The notes under the pieces were generated by a model. That model searched no databases, was not told the DNA's origin, and was given only the letters and a program-made list of their open reading frames with translations. The position numbers were made by a program, and so were the translations under genes. From Candidatus Leucobacter sulfamidivorax (lineage in GTDB: Bacteria > Actinomycetota > Actinomycetes > Actinomycetales > Microbacteriaceae), in NCBI GenBank assembly GCA_016771945.1, contig QZLF01000004.1, positions 186,001-250,000 of the forward strand: 64,000 bases of DNA, given 5' to 3'. This document shows positions 25,126-35,376 of this stretch, in pieces. Numbering within the stretch: position 1 is the first letter of the stretch; every line of letters begins with the position of its first letter.

Positions 25126-26424
25126 ATGCACGCAGGCGAGGCGCGGGGTCGTATTGATCCGAGCCGTATCGACGGGATCCGGGATCCCCGCCCCCGCATC
25201 CCGGACTGGCTGCGCGACATCGTCGTCGCCGTGGTCGTCATCGGCCTGAGCTTCGCGGCCGACCCGCGGCAGGAGTACGTGCCGCCGGGGCCGGTGGCGA
25301 TCGGGGCCGCGATCCTCGCCGCCGCGCTGCTGCCGCTCAGGCGGCGGTGGCCGATCCCGCTCGTCGGCGTCGCGGTGGCGCTCTATGCCGCGGTGGCGCT
25401 GTTCGAGCACGCCCAGAGCACCGGGCTCGAGATCGCCATCGCGATCGCCGTGTTCGGGGTGAGCAACCGGCGCGAGCTGCGCACGGGCGTCACCGTCACG
25501 ATCCTCGCCATCGTCGCTGGGCTGCTCGCCACCTTCCTCGTCACCGGCACCCTGCTCGACCCGCGGGTGCCCCAGCTGATCTTCGTGATCGCGTTCTGCG
25601 GAGCCGCGGGAGATGCGACGCGCATGCACCGCGGCTACATCGCGGCGATCACCGAACGGGCCGTGCGCGCCGAGCAGACCCGGGAGTCGGAGGCCAGGCG
25701 CCGCGTGACCGAGGAGCGGCTGCGCATCGCGCGGGACCTCCACGACGCCGTCGCCCACGAGATCTCGGTCATCAGCCTGAACGCCGGGGTGGCGTCGCAG
25801 ACGATCGACGTCGACCCGGAGCAGGCGCGGGAGTCCCTCGCCACGGTGCGCAGCGCCGCCCGCACGGTGCTGGGGGAGATCGGCGACCTGCTCGAACTGC
25901 TGCGCGCCGCGGAGGAGACGGGCGCGGAGGAGGCCGATCCGGAGGCCGCGGTCGCCGCTCCCCAGCCCAGTCTCGACCGGCTGGACCGGCTCGTCGCCCG
26001 CTTCGGCGAGGCCGGGCTCGCCGTGAGCGTGCGGGTGGAGGGCGACCTGGGCCGCGTCTCGCCGGCGGCGGGCCGGGTCGCCTATCGCGTGATCCAGGAG
26101 TCGCTGACGAACGCCTATAAACACGGGGCCGAGCGCCGCGCCCACGTGCTGCTCGAGGTGCGGGAGCGCTCGCTCGAGGTCGTGGTCACGAACCCCGTCG
26201 CGGGCGCTCCGAGCGCATCGGCGACGGTCGCCGCGTCCTCGCCCGCGGACGCGGAGGGCCGTGCCGGCTTCGGCATGGCGGGCCTGCGCGAGCAGGTCGC
26301 GAGCGTGCGCGGCGCGGTCGAGACCGGGCTGGGGCCGGGCGGCTGGCGCGTCGCCGCGAGCCTGCCGCTCGCGCCGCAGCCGCCGTCGCCGGCCTCCGAG
26401 GCGGAAGAGGGAGGCCGCGCGTGA
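25126..26424 (+). CDS. Sensor histidine kinase (HisKA_3), second system
   Basis: A 432-residue kinase with four or more N-terminal membrane helices (to about residue 160), a charged linker, phosphoacceptor H206 in IARDLHDAVAHEISVI, and a HATPase domain with LTNAYKHG and GFGMAGLREQV. ATG 25126 is preferred to 25117: GAGAAT at 25113-25118 lies seven bases before it. The C-terminus has an acidic tail (PPSPASEAEEGG). It overlaps the response regulator start, as in the first system at 6452. Confidence 0.92.
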   Translation: MHAGEARGRIDPSRIDGIRDPRPRIPDWLRDIVVAVVVIGLSFAADPRQEYVPPGPVAIGAAILAAALLPLRRRWPIPLVGVAVALYAAVALFEHAQSTGLEIAIAIAVFGVSNRRELRTGVTVTILAIVAGLLATFLVTGTLLDPRVPQLIFVIAFCGAAGDATRMHRGYIAAITERAVRAEQTRESEARRRVTEERLRIARDLHDAVAHEISVISLNAGVASQTIDVDPEQARESLATVRSAARTVLGEIGDLLELLRAAEETGAEEADPEAAVAAPQPSLDRLDRLVARFGEAGLAVSVRVEGDLGRVSPAAGRVAYRVIQESLTNAYKHGAERRAHVLLEVRERSLEVVVTNPVAGAPSASATVAASSPADAEGRAGFGMAGLREQVASVRGAVETGLGPGGWRVAASLPLAPQPPSPASEAEEGGRA

Positions 26425-27137
26425 TCAGGGTGCTCCTCGCCGACGACCAGACGCTCATCCGCCAGGCGATCTCGGTGATGCTCCGCATCACCGAGGACAT
26501 CGAGGTGGTCGGTCAGGCCGCGGACGGCCGTGAGGCCGTGGCGCTCGCCCGGGAGCTGCGCCCCGACGTCGTGCTCATGGACATCAGGATGCCCGAGCTC
26601 GACGGCATCGGGGCGACGGCCGAGATCTGCGCCGCGGCGGAGCCGGCGGGCACGCGCGTGCTGATCCTCACCACCTTCGAGAACGATGCGAACGTGGTCG
26701 CGGCGCTGCGCGCCGGCGCGAGCGGCTTCGTCGGGAAGGGCTCGGAGCCCGAGGACCTCGTGCGGGCCGTACGCGCGGTTGCGGCGGGGGACTCGCTGCT
26801 GTCTCCCGAGGCCACGCGGGGTCTGATCGCGCGCGTCGTCCACCCGGCCGAGGGGGCGCCCGCCGCGGGCTGGACCGACGGGAGCATCCTCGACGGGCTC
26901 ACCGAGCGCGAGCGGGAGGTGCTGCTGCTCGTCGCCCGCGGCCTCTCGAACCAGGAGATCGCGGATCGCCTCGTCATCTCGGTGCACACCACGAAGACGC
27001 ACGTCGGCCGCATCATGGTGAAGCTCGGCGCGCACGACCGCGCGCAGCTCGTGATCGCGGCCTACGAGAGCGGCCTCCTCGCGCCGGGCGATCCGGAGGG
27101 CGACGCCGGAGGCGCAGCCGGCGTACCCCGGCTGTAG
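26421..27137 (+). CDS. Response regulator, NarL/FixJ family, second system
   Basis: A 238-residue regulator: receiver with D8-D9, phosphoacceptor D54 in VLMDIRM, switch Thr in LTTFE and Lys in FVGKG, and LuxR HTH at about 165-225 (LTEREREVLLLVARG, SVHTTKTHVGRIMVKLGAH). The GTG start overlaps the kinase stop. The exporter operon 70 bases downstream on the same strand is its likely target. Confidence 0.93.
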   Translation: MIRVLLADDQTLIRQAISVMLRITEDIEVVGQAADGREAVALARELRPDVVLMDIRMPELDGIGATAEICAAAEPAGTRVLILTTFENDANVVAALRAGASGFVGKGSEPEDLVRAVRAVAAGDSLLSPEATRGLIARVVHPAEGAPAAGWTDGSILDGLTEREREVLLLVARGLSNQEIADRLVISVHTTKTHVGRIMVKLGAHDRAQLVIAAYESGLLAPGDPEGDAGGAAGVPRL

Positions 27138-29571
<2,434 letters not shown>

Positions 29572-29575
<4 letters not shown>

Positions 29576-30894
29576 GGACCTTCGACCTGGTCGGCGGCGC
29601 GATCGCGAACACGATGCGCTCGAAGACCCGCACGATCCTGACCATCCTCGCGATCTTCGTGGGCGCGTTCACGCTGACGCTCACGAGCGGCCTCGGCACC
29701 GGCATCAACCGCTACATCGACGACACCGTCACCGCCATCGGCGCGGGCGACGTGATGACCGTGACGAAGGCCGCGGAGAGCTCCGGCGGCGGCTTCGGGG
29801 CGGCCGGGTCCGACGGTCCCGCCGAGTACGATCCCGATGCGGTGAGCGCGGTGCCGGGCGGGGGCGGCGGGGCCTTCGGGCCCACCGTCACCGCGCTGAC
29901 TCCTGACGACCTCGCCGCGATCGCCGAAGTACCCGGTGTGCTGCGGGTCGAGCCCACCCGCACGATCAGCGCCGACTACGTGCAGCGCGGCGACGGCACG
30001 AGGTTCGTGGCGTCCGTGGGCAGCCTGATCCCGGGTCAGACCGTGCAGCTCGCCGCGGGGGATGCCCCCGACGCGGAGGCCGAGCAGCTGCAGATCGTGC
30101 TGCCCGTGTCGTACGTCGAGCCGCTGGGCTTCGCCTCGAACGGCGACGCGATCGGGCAGGCGGTGACGATCGGGATCAGCGACGGCACGCGCACGCAGCA
30201 CACCGTCGATGCGACGGTCGTCGGCATCGCCGAGGCGGGCCTCGTCGGGGTCGGATCGAGCCTGCTGCCGAACGACGCCCTCACGGAGGCGCTCTGGACG
30301 CTGCAGAACACCGGGGTGCCCGAGGCGCAGCAGGATCGCTTCGCGAGCGCGAGCGCCTGGTTCGCGGCCGACGCGGGGGACGAGGGCGTCGCCGAGCTGA
30401 AGGCGGCGCTCGCCGACGCGGGCTTCACCGGCACCACGGTCGCGGATCAGCTCGGGGCCTTCAAGACCGTGATCGACGCCATCGTGCTCGTGCTGAACGC
30501 CTTCGCCGCGATCGCGCTGCTCGCGGCGAGCTTCGGCATCGTGAACACGCTCTACATGTCGGTGCAGGAGCGGACGCGCGAGATCGGGCTCATGAAGGCC
30601 ATGGGCATGGGATCGGGGAGGGTGTTCTCCCTCTTCAGTCTCGAGGCCGTCTTCATCGGCTTCCTCGGCAGCATCATCGGGGCGGGGATCGCGATGGCCG
30701 TGGGCACGGGGATCAGCGGGGCGCTCGCGCAGGGCGCCTTCGCCGACCTGCCGGGCCTCACCCTGATCGCCTTCGATCCGGTCTCGGTCGCGACGATGGT
30801 GCTCGTGGTCATGGGCATCGCGTTCCTCGCGGGCACCCTGCCCGCGGCGCGCGCCGCGCGGAAGGATCCGGTGGACGCGCTGCGCTACGAGTGA
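29572..30894 (+). CDS. ABC transporter permease (MacB/FtsX-like)
   Basis: A 440-residue permease: N-terminal helix (TILTILAIFVGAFTLTLTSG), a periplasmic MacB_PCD-type domain (about residues 45-290, with a Gly-rich segment near 100), and three C-terminal helices starting at VLVLNAFAAIALLAASFGIV. Motifs ERTREIGLMKAMGMG and the ending PAARAARKDPVDALRYE are diagnostic of MacB permeases. It should export drugs or peptides with the preceding ATPase. Confidence 0.92.
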
Positions 30895-30926
30895 GTGAGG
30901 GCGCCGGCGACGATAGGGTCGTCGGC

Positions 30927-32288
30927 ATGAGCAATGTCGCCCCCTCCCCGACGCGCACGGTCCCGGAGGGACGCGACCTCACGCTCGACCTCACCCGGGT
31001 CGCGTGCGTGGTGCTGGTCGTGTTCGTGCACATCCTCTTCACCGGGGTGGGCCGAGCCGACGACGGCGCCCTGCTCATCGAACGCACCGTCGAGGGCGAG
31101 GCGTGGTTCAACGCGGCCTCCTGGATCGCGAACATCATGCCGCTGTTCTTCGTCGTCGGCGGCTACGCCGCCCGCGCCGGGTGGCGCTCGGCGCAGCGGC
31201 GCGGCGAGTCGGCGGACGATTTCGTGCGGCTGCGTCTCGTGCGCCTGGCGCGGCCCGCGCTGCCCGTCCTCGTCTTCTTCACGGTCGCGCTCGGCGCCGT
31301 GGCCCTGGTCGGCCTCGACCCGGGGCTCGTCGGCACCATCGCGATCGGGGTCGGCTCGCCGCTGTGGTTCCTCGCGGCCTACATGGCGGTGCAGGCGCTC
31401 GCGCCGTGGATGATCCGCCTCCACGAGCGCTTCGGCGCCGCGGTCCCCGCCGTGCTGCTGCTCGGCGCGCTCGCCACGGACGCCTTCCGCTTCGCCGTCG
31501 CGGGCGGCCTCTGGGGCATCGAGCCGCTGGGCGCCGGCCACTACGGGGTCGGTCAGGAGCTCTTCGGTCTCCCGAACGTGCTGTTCGTCTGGCTGTTCGC
31601 CCAGCAGATCGGCCTCTTCCTCTGCGACGGCTGGTTCCGGGCTCGCCGCCCCCTTGTGCTGCTCGGGATCGTCGCACTCGGCTACGCGGCGATCTGGGGG
31701 CTCGTTTCGACCGGCGGATACTCCTGGAACATGCTCACCAACCAGTGGCCGCCCACCGCGCCGCTCGCTCTGCTCGCCGTGGTGCAGGCCTGCGCGCTGA
31801 CCCTGCTGCACCGCCCGCTCACCGCGCTCATGCGCACCCGCGCGGCGCAGGGCGCGGTGCTCCTCATCGGCTCCCGCCTGATGACGGTCTATCTCTGGCA
31901 CCTGCCCATGATCATGGTGCTCACCGGGATCGCGCTGCTGCTGCCGTTCCCGATGCCGGCGCCAGGCGGCGCGGTCTGGTGGTGGACGCGCGTGCCGTTC
32001 CTCCTGCTCGTCCTCGCCGCGGTGTGGGTGCTGTCGCTCGCGCTCGGGCGGTTCGAGCGGGCCCCTGCGCTGGCGCCGCCCGCGTTCGCGTACGCGACGC
32101 CGGTGGCCGTCGTGCTGTTCATCGTGCCCGTGCTCGGGATCACCGCCTACGGTCTCGACCTGCCGCTCGCGGCGACCGCCCTCGTCACGACCGCGCTCGC
32201 ACTCGCGCTCGTCGGGGCTTTCGGAGGCGCGTTCCCTAGCCCGCGGCGAGTATCCGCTGCTTCTGAGCCTCGAACTCCGCCTCGGTGA
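30927..32288 (+). CDS. Acyltransferase-3 family membrane protein
   Basis: A 453-residue membrane protein with ten or more helices. It begins with the acyltransferase-3 opening (RDLTLDLTRVACVVLVVFVH, catalytic His in this segment) and has the RLARPALPVLVF and MTVYLWHLPMIMV segments found in this family. Such enzymes acylate sugars, lipids or wall polymers. TAGGGT at 30914-30919 lies seven bases before ATG 30927. The 3' end overlaps the convergent SHOCT gene by 53 bases. Confidence 0.88.
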   Translation: MSNVAPSPTRTVPEGRDLTLDLTRVACVVLVVFVHILFTGVGRADDGALLIERTVEGEAWFNAASWIANIMPLFFVVGGYAARAGWRSAQRRGESADDFVRLRLVRLARPALPVLVFFTVALGAVALVGLDPGLVGTIAIGVGSPLWFLAAYMAVQALAPWMIRLHERFGAAVPAVLLLGALATDAFRFAVAGGLWGIEPLGAGHYGVGQELFGLPNVLFVWLFAQQIGLFLCDGWFRARRPLVLLGIVALGYAAIWGLVSTGGYSWNMLTNQWPPTAPLALLAVVQACALTLLHRPLTALMRTRAAQGAVLLIGSRLMTVYLWHLPMIMVLTGIALLLPFPMPAPGGAVWWWTRVPFLLLVLAAVWVLSLALGRFERAPALAPPAFAYATPVAVVLFIVPVLGITAYGLDLPLAATALVTTALALALVGAFGGAFPSPRRVSAASEPRTPPR

Positions 32289-32556
32289 GCACGCCGGCAT
32301 CGCGCAGCTGCCCGAGCTGAGCCAGCTGGTCGAGCATCGACGCGGAGGAGCCCGGTGCCGCGGGTGCCGCTGCGGCGGGCGCGGCTGGCGCCGGTGCCGG
32401 TTCCGCCGGTGCCGAAGGCGCGGCGACCGCTTCAGCCGGAACGGCCGGCGCCGCGTCCGCGTCCTGGGCGGCCCATCTCTGCTGCTGCCGGCGGTGCGTG
32501 CTGCCGATGACGCGGGTGGCGACGTGCGCCCTTGCGGCGGTTCTCAGGAGCCCCAT
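32236..32556 (-). CDS. SHOCT-domain protein with Ala/Pro-rich linker
   Basis: A 106-residue protein with a short basic N-terminus, a long Ala/Pro-rich linker (residues 35-70) and a C-terminal SHOCT domain (DQLAQLGQLRDAGVLTEAEF, EAQKQRIL). SHOCT is a small oligomerisation motif. The neighbouring DUF6325-like gene is just upstream on the same strand, an association common in actinomycetes, so they probably form an operon. Confidence 0.85.
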   Translation of the reverse strand: MGLLRTAARAHVATRVIGSTHRRQQQRWAAQDADAAPAVPAEAVAAPSAPAEPAPAPAAPAAAAPAAPGSSASMLDQLAQLGQLRDAGVLTEAEFEAQKQRILAAG

Positions 32557-32559
32557 GGC

Positions 32560-32991
32560 CTAGTCTTCTCGTTCGAGTGCGTGGGAGAGTTCTTCGATGT
32601 CGACCCCGCCCGAGAGCAGTTCCCTGCCGCCGGCCTTCGCCCATGCCCGGCTGGCGCGGGCGAAGGATCGATCCTCGTAGACGATCGCGAGGGCGAACCA
32701 GCCCGGCTCGAGGGACTCGGCGATGGCCGCGAGATCGTCGGCGTCCAGCAGGTTCGAGTCGGCGCCGTCGAAGACCGAGAGGTCGAGATCGGTGTCGCCC
32801 TGCAAATCCGAGAGGTCCTTCGGGACCGGCGCGCCCGAGGTGTCGACGGCGACGCATTCGAGATCGAGGATCTCGACGGCTCCCTCGTCGACGCGCTCCA
32901 GGACCGCCTGCAGGCCCTCGCCGATGGAGGCGGAAGGCGGGAAGCCGAACACCAGGTAGTCGACGGGCCCGGCGAATGTGTCGTCTGCCAT
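32560..32991 (-). CDS. DUF6325-like protein
   Basis: A 143-residue acidic protein beginning GPVDYLVFGFP and containing VDEGAVEILDLECVAVDTSG and VYEDRSFARASRAWAKAGG, matching the DUF6325 pattern as I remember it. ATG 32991 is favoured because GGAAGG lies nine bases upstream; ATG 33000 is too close to it. An open frame extending to 33237 is rejected as a start. The role is unknown, possibly stress-related given the SHOCT partner. Confidence 0.75.
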   Translation of the reverse strand: MADDTFAGPVDYLVFGFPPSASIGEGLQAVLERVDEGAVEILDLECVAVDTSGAPVPKDLSDLQGDTDLDLSVFDGADSNLLDADDLAAIAESLEPGWFALAIVYEDRSFARASRAWAKAGGRELLSGGVDIEELSHALERED

Positions 32992-33000
32992 CTCGCGCAT

Positions 33001-33229
33001 CCTTCCTCGGCGGTGGCGCCTCCGCGAATCGGGCGCTCGTCTCCGAGAATAGGCGGGAGCGGCGCCTGCGGGCGCTGCCGCAATGGCTTTCCCCCAGTTG
33101 TAGGGGTCCGTGCCCTCGTTGTCGCGCTCGATCGCGTCGGGAATGCGATCCGCGAAAATCTCGGCGAGTGCCCTGGCGCCGGCCGCCTCGGACGAGGATC
33201 GGCTTGCGGCGTAGTACCCTCGGTGTGTT
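33001..33229. other. Intergenic stretch before the tRNA gene
   Basis: 229 bases with no credible gene. A minus-strand frame remains open through it but has no supporting start or composition. It should contain the promoter of the tRNA; TAGTACCCT lies at 33212-33220 just ahead of the tRNA and may be part of it. Confidence 0.4.
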
Positions 33230-33275
33230 GCCTCCATAGCTCAGCTGGATAGAGCGCGGGCCTTCTAATCCGTAG
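33230..33275 (+). tRNA. tRNA-Arg(UCU), 5' half, broken at the prophage attachment site
   Basis: From 33230 the sequence gives a normal acceptor strand (GCCTCCA), D arm (GCTC-AGCTGGATA-GAGC), and an anticodon loop CTTCTAA with UCU at 33264-33266. After the loop the match fails: the anticodon-stem strands CGGGC and TCCGT do not pair, the T arm is malformed and no TGGAGGC acceptor strand follows. The downstream part looks like a decayed 3' half of another tRNA-Arg. This fits integration with crossover in the anticodon loop. The hybrid is probably not functional. Confidence 0.72.
33261..33268. other. Probable attL crossover core (CCTTCTAA)
   Basis: The switch from host tRNA to element sequence falls in the anticodon loop, because the stem strands on either side do not complement each other. 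Tyrosine integrases often use the anticodon loop as the crossover. The right attachment site is outside the window. Confidence 0.6.
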
Positions 33276-33567
33276 ATGGAAGGTTCGCTCCGCCAGCAGG
33301 CCCCTCATCATCGTTCCAGCCCAGGAACCACGTCTTCGGGATCCCGGTGATCTCCTCGAGCTTCACCGCTGCCTGTGCGATATTACGCGGCCCGTTGCTA
33401 CGCCCGGCCTCCCACGAGGAGTAGGCCTTGAGCGTGACTCCTAGCTGCTCAGCCATCTGCTCCTGAGTGAACTCGGTGTATTCGCGCCGAGCTTTGCGCA
33501 AGCGGTCCCCGAAGTTCCACTGGGGAATCAGCCCGGGGAGTCGCGTCACTTCTGCGATTGTGCTCAT
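33265..33567 (-). CDS. XRE-family HTH protein, likely prophage repressor
   Basis: A 100-residue protein with an HTH_XRE domain at about residues 20-70 (QEQMAEQLGVTLKAYSSWEAG) and a Trp-rich end (TWFLGWNDDEG). It is divergent from an excise-like gene across a palindromic operator, as expected of a phage immunity repressor. ATG 33567 follows TACTGT (33575-33580) by seven bases, so the mRNA is probably leaderless; GTG 33573 is the alternative. Its last codons run into the attL/tRNA sequence, so integration sets its 3' end. Confidence 0.85.
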   Translation of the reverse strand: MSTIAEVTRLPGLIPQWNFGDRLRKARREYTEFTQEQMAEQLGVTLKAYSSWEAGRSNGPRNIAQAAVKLEEITGIPKTWFLGWNDDEGPAGGANLPSTD

Positions 33568-33574
33568 GCGCACG

Positions 33575-33628
33575 ACAGTACTCGCCCCTCGGTAAATCTG
33601 TCAATACCTAACAATTTGCGGTATTGAC
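33575..33628. promoter_or_regulatory. Divergent operator/promoter of the prophage switch
   Basis: A 9-bp perfect inverted repeat, GTCAATACC (33600-33608) and GGTATTGAC (33620-33628), is separated by 11 bases. Each arm contains an outward-facing -35: TTGACA reading left (33604-33599, with TACTGT 18 bp away) and TTGACT reading right (33624-33629). A protein bound to the palindrome would block both. Confidence 0.7.
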
Positions 33629-33644
33629 TTGCCAAATGAGTGTA

Positions 33645-33684
33645 GCTATTGCTAACTTCTCGGAACATGAGAGATAGCAATAGC
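33645..33684. repeat. 10-bp inverted repeat over the excise-like gene start
   Basis: GCTATTGCTA (33645-33654) and TAGCAATAGC (33675-33684) are exact inverted copies separated by 20 bases that include the ATG at 33667. This may be a second operator or an mRNA hairpin hiding the start. Confidence 0.6.
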
Positions 33685-33897
33685 GCATCAAATGCGGAAT
33701 CGCTCGCTATCGGCGAGGCATCCCGCGCACTCGGAGTCTCGGTCGGCACGATGCGCAATTGGGAGCGCGAAGGCAAGATCGAGAGTTTCCGCACGCCCGG
33801 GGGTCAGCGTCGATTCCCTGCCTCTGAGATCGACCGTCTCCGCAACGCTCGCGCCGCCGCCGGCGGCGCTCGCCGCAAGGTGGTGCGTGCAGCATGA
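33667..33897 (+). CDS. MerR/excisionase-like HTH protein
   Basis: A 76-residue protein with a MerR-like helix-turn-helix and wing (IGEASRALGVSVGTMRNWEREG, then RTPGGQRRFPASEIDRL). This is the HTH_17 layout used by phage excisionases and Cro-like control proteins. The basic tail (GARRKVVRAA) adds DNA contacts. It faces the repressor across the operator and could be the Cro equivalent or excise. No strong ribosome site is seen; a 10-bp inverted repeat surrounds the start. Confidence 0.78.
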   Translation: MRDSNSASNAESLAIGEASRALGVSVGTMRNWEREGKIESFRTPGGQRRFPASEIDRLRNARAAAGGARRKVVRAA

Positions 33898-33899
33898 GG
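33885..33899 (+). repeat. 15-bp boundary repeat, copy 1 (GCGTGCAGCATGAGG)
   Basis: Identical to 34556-34570; the first 13 bases recur at 34996-35008. The copies bracket the two reverse-strand genes. Confidence 0.8.
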
Positions 33900-33902
33900 G
33901 CT

Positions 33903-34496
33903 TCAGCTGCGGCAACCGTGCAGGTGCGCCATGATTCTCGGCGCGGCCGCGATGACCTTCGGCGGGTTGACGCTGATCATCTCCGCTTCGAGCGCGGTGC
34001 CGGCGTCGAGCTCCTTCGCGAGGCTCGCCGCCATCTGCTTGTTGAAGTACCCGACTTTGCCGCTCTCGACATGGATCGCGACTGCGTTCCGATCGTGGGG
34101 GTTCTCGGGCTCACGCACGAGGGTGACTGGCCCGAGCCGCGGCTTCGCTCGGTAGTGCTGATCGCCGCGCACGCGCACGCTCCAGATGCCCAGCTTCCGG
34201 AGCTGCCGGTTCCCGACGTTCACGAGGAGCCCGGTCGATCGTTCCGCGAGCCAGAGCGCTCCGTCCCGACGCACCAGCCAGAGGGGCGGCATGCCGTCCG
34301 CACCGGCGACCAAGAGCTGCTCGCTCTTCTCTCCGGACAGATACGGGGACTGGTACCCCGACGGCGGCCCGCGGCGCGGTACACGCCTGACGGTCCCGGC
34401 CGGCTGCACCTGCGAGGCCGCACCGGAGCGCGATCTCGCCCGGAACCACAGCAGCAGGATGACCAGCACCACTGCGATCACGATCAGCACCCACAT
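33903..34496 (-). CDS. Membrane-anchored HIRAN-domain protein
   Basis: A 197-residue protein with an N-terminal membrane helix (MWVLIVIAVVLVILLLWF), a basic linker and a C-terminal HIRAN domain (VREPENPHDRNAVAIHVESG, KVGYFNKQMAASLAKELDAG). HIRAN modules bind 3' DNA ends or stalled forks in helicases such as HLTF and occur alone in phage proteins. ATG 34496 is seven bases after TACGAT (34504-34509), better than ATG 34505, which overlaps that box. It is transcribed against the early region with its own promoter, as a moron. Confidence 0.82.
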   Translation of the reverse strand: MWVLIVIAVVLVILLLWFRARSRSGAASQVQPAGTVRRVPRRGPPSGYQSPYLSGEKSEQLLVAGADGMPPLWLVRRDGALWLAERSTGLLVNVGNRQLRKLGIWSVRVRGDQHYRAKPRLGPVTLVREPENPHDRNAVAIHVESGKVGYFNKQMAASLAKELDAGTALEAEMISVNPPKVIAAAPRIMAHLHGCRS

Positions 34497-34555
34497 GCCG
34501 CTCATCGTACCCGCGCACTCGCACGCTCAAACAGGTGCGACCTCCTCGTAACGGG

Positions 34556-34570
34556 GCGTGCAGCATGAGG
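34556..34570 (+). repeat. 15-bp boundary repeat, copy 2
   Basis: GCGTGCAGCATGAGG, between the HIRAN gene and the membrane-protein gene. Confidence 0.8.
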
Positions 34571-34579
34571 CCCGTCGAT

Positions 34580-34960
34580 CTAGGCGTGACCCTCGTGCTT
34601 ACCCTCGGGCCGATCCTCTGGGTGTTGACGGGCCTGCTGATGCGCCTTCTCGTAGATGGTCCGAAGCGCCATGTGAACAGTCGCGAAGAGCAGCACCGCC
34701 AGGACCGCGAGCATCGCGACGATCGCGGTCGCCGGCCAACCAGTCGAAGCTTCTCCCGTTCCGACGATGATGAGCGAGCTCAGGAAGACCAGCAAGGTGA
34801 GCATGCTCGCGATGTAGCGAAGCAGGTGACCGATCGCGATCGCACGCGAACGGTACGCCCGGGCCGGCTCGACGAGCACGATCCGCTCGATGAGCAGCAG
34901 GATCAAGAACACCGGCATCACCTGGGCGAGCACCGCGGCGAAATCGACACTGATCTCCAT
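34580..34960 (-). CDS. Multi-helix membrane protein, moron-like
   Basis: A 126-residue protein with four hydrophobic segments (VMPVFLILLLIERIVLV; LLRYIASMLTLLVFLSSLIIVG; ATAIVAMLAVLAVLLFATVHMAL) and a charged C-terminus. It resembles small phage superinfection-exclusion or holin-like proteins only in shape. TAGCCT (34968-34973) lies seven bases before ATG 34960, so it has its own leaderless promoter and is probably expressed from the prophage. The opposite-strand frame is His/Asp/Arg-rich and looks like its shadow. Confidence 0.65.
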   Translation of the reverse strand: MEISVDFAAVLAQVMPVFLILLLIERIVLVEPARAYRSRAIAIGHLLRYIASMLTLLVFLSSLIIVGTGEASTGWPATAIVAMLAVLAVLLFATVHMALRTIYEKAHQQARQHPEDRPEGKHEGHA

Positions 34961-34995
34961 GCGCACCAGGCTATCGCCGGTCGCCGCAGAGCGGA

Positions 34996-35008
34996 GCGTG
35001 CAGCATGA
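34996..35008 (+). repeat. Boundary repeat, copy 3 (13 of 15 bases)
   Basis: GCGTGCAGCATGA, at the start codon of the next plus-strand gene. Confidence 0.75.
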
Positions 35009-35376
35009 CCGAGCTGATGTGGATCGGGGCCGTGCTCGTCGCCATCGCCATGGCGTTCGTCCTCGGCCTGCTCGTTTACGCGTTCCTCGGAACGGCGATC
35101 GGCCGTCTCTTCGCCGGCCTCCGGCGCCCGAGCCGGGCGGTCGAGATCGTGTACATGGAGCAGGTGACGAGCGGCCTGTTCTTGCAGGTCCTCGACCCGC
35201 CGCCGGCGCTGCTCGAGCTCCTCGACAGGCTCCAATTCAATAGCGCCGAGGTGGTCTTCTACCGGATCGATTCGGATGGGTGGGCGATCGCGGCTGATTC
35301 CCCGTTCGGGCTCGGCCCTATCGTTGACTGGCCTGCGTCCCGCTTGTCGTCTGAGGGCAAGGGGCGTACGGCATGA
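35005..35376 (+). CDS. Single-helix membrane protein of unknown function
   Basis: A 123-residue protein with an N-terminal membrane helix (IGAVLVAIAMAFVLGLLVYAF) and a soluble part (EIVYMEQVTSGLFLQVLDPP, VVFYRIDSDGWAIAADSPF). The ATG sits in the third boundary repeat. I do not recognise it. Confidence 0.65.
   Translation: MTELMWIGAVLVAIAMAFVLGLLVYAFLGTAIGRLFAGLRRPSRAVEIVYMEQVTSGLFLQVLDPPPALLELLDRLQFNSAEVVFYRIDSDGWAIAADSPFGLGPIVDWPASRLSSEGKGRTA

Noticed and set aside
23215..26145. A 976-codon minus-strand frame
   Set aside because: It runs across def, the MFS gene and the second kinase in a different frame from the real MFS gene; composition is Arg/Gly/Ala-rich with no motif.
32560..33237. 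Longer version of the DUF6325-like gene starting at 33237
   Set aside because: The extra N-terminal part is Arg/Ala-rich, overlaps the tRNA, and the internal ATG 32991 has a well-spaced ribosome site.
33230..33310. An intact tRNA-Arg
   Set aside because: The anticodon stem, T arm and 3' acceptor strand do not form, so it is treated as a broken gene at an attachment site.
33894..34568. Plus-strand frame joined by ATGA overlap to the excise-like gene
   Set aside because: It is antisense to the HIRAN gene, whose domain match is convincing; the His/Asp/Gln-rich end mirrors the membrane helix on the other strand.
34565..35008. Plus-strand frame starting in the second 15-bp repeat
   Set aside because: Largely antisense to the multi-helix membrane protein and rich in His, Asp and Arg. 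The first 30 residues are hydrophobic, so it was considered, but the rest is not protein-like.
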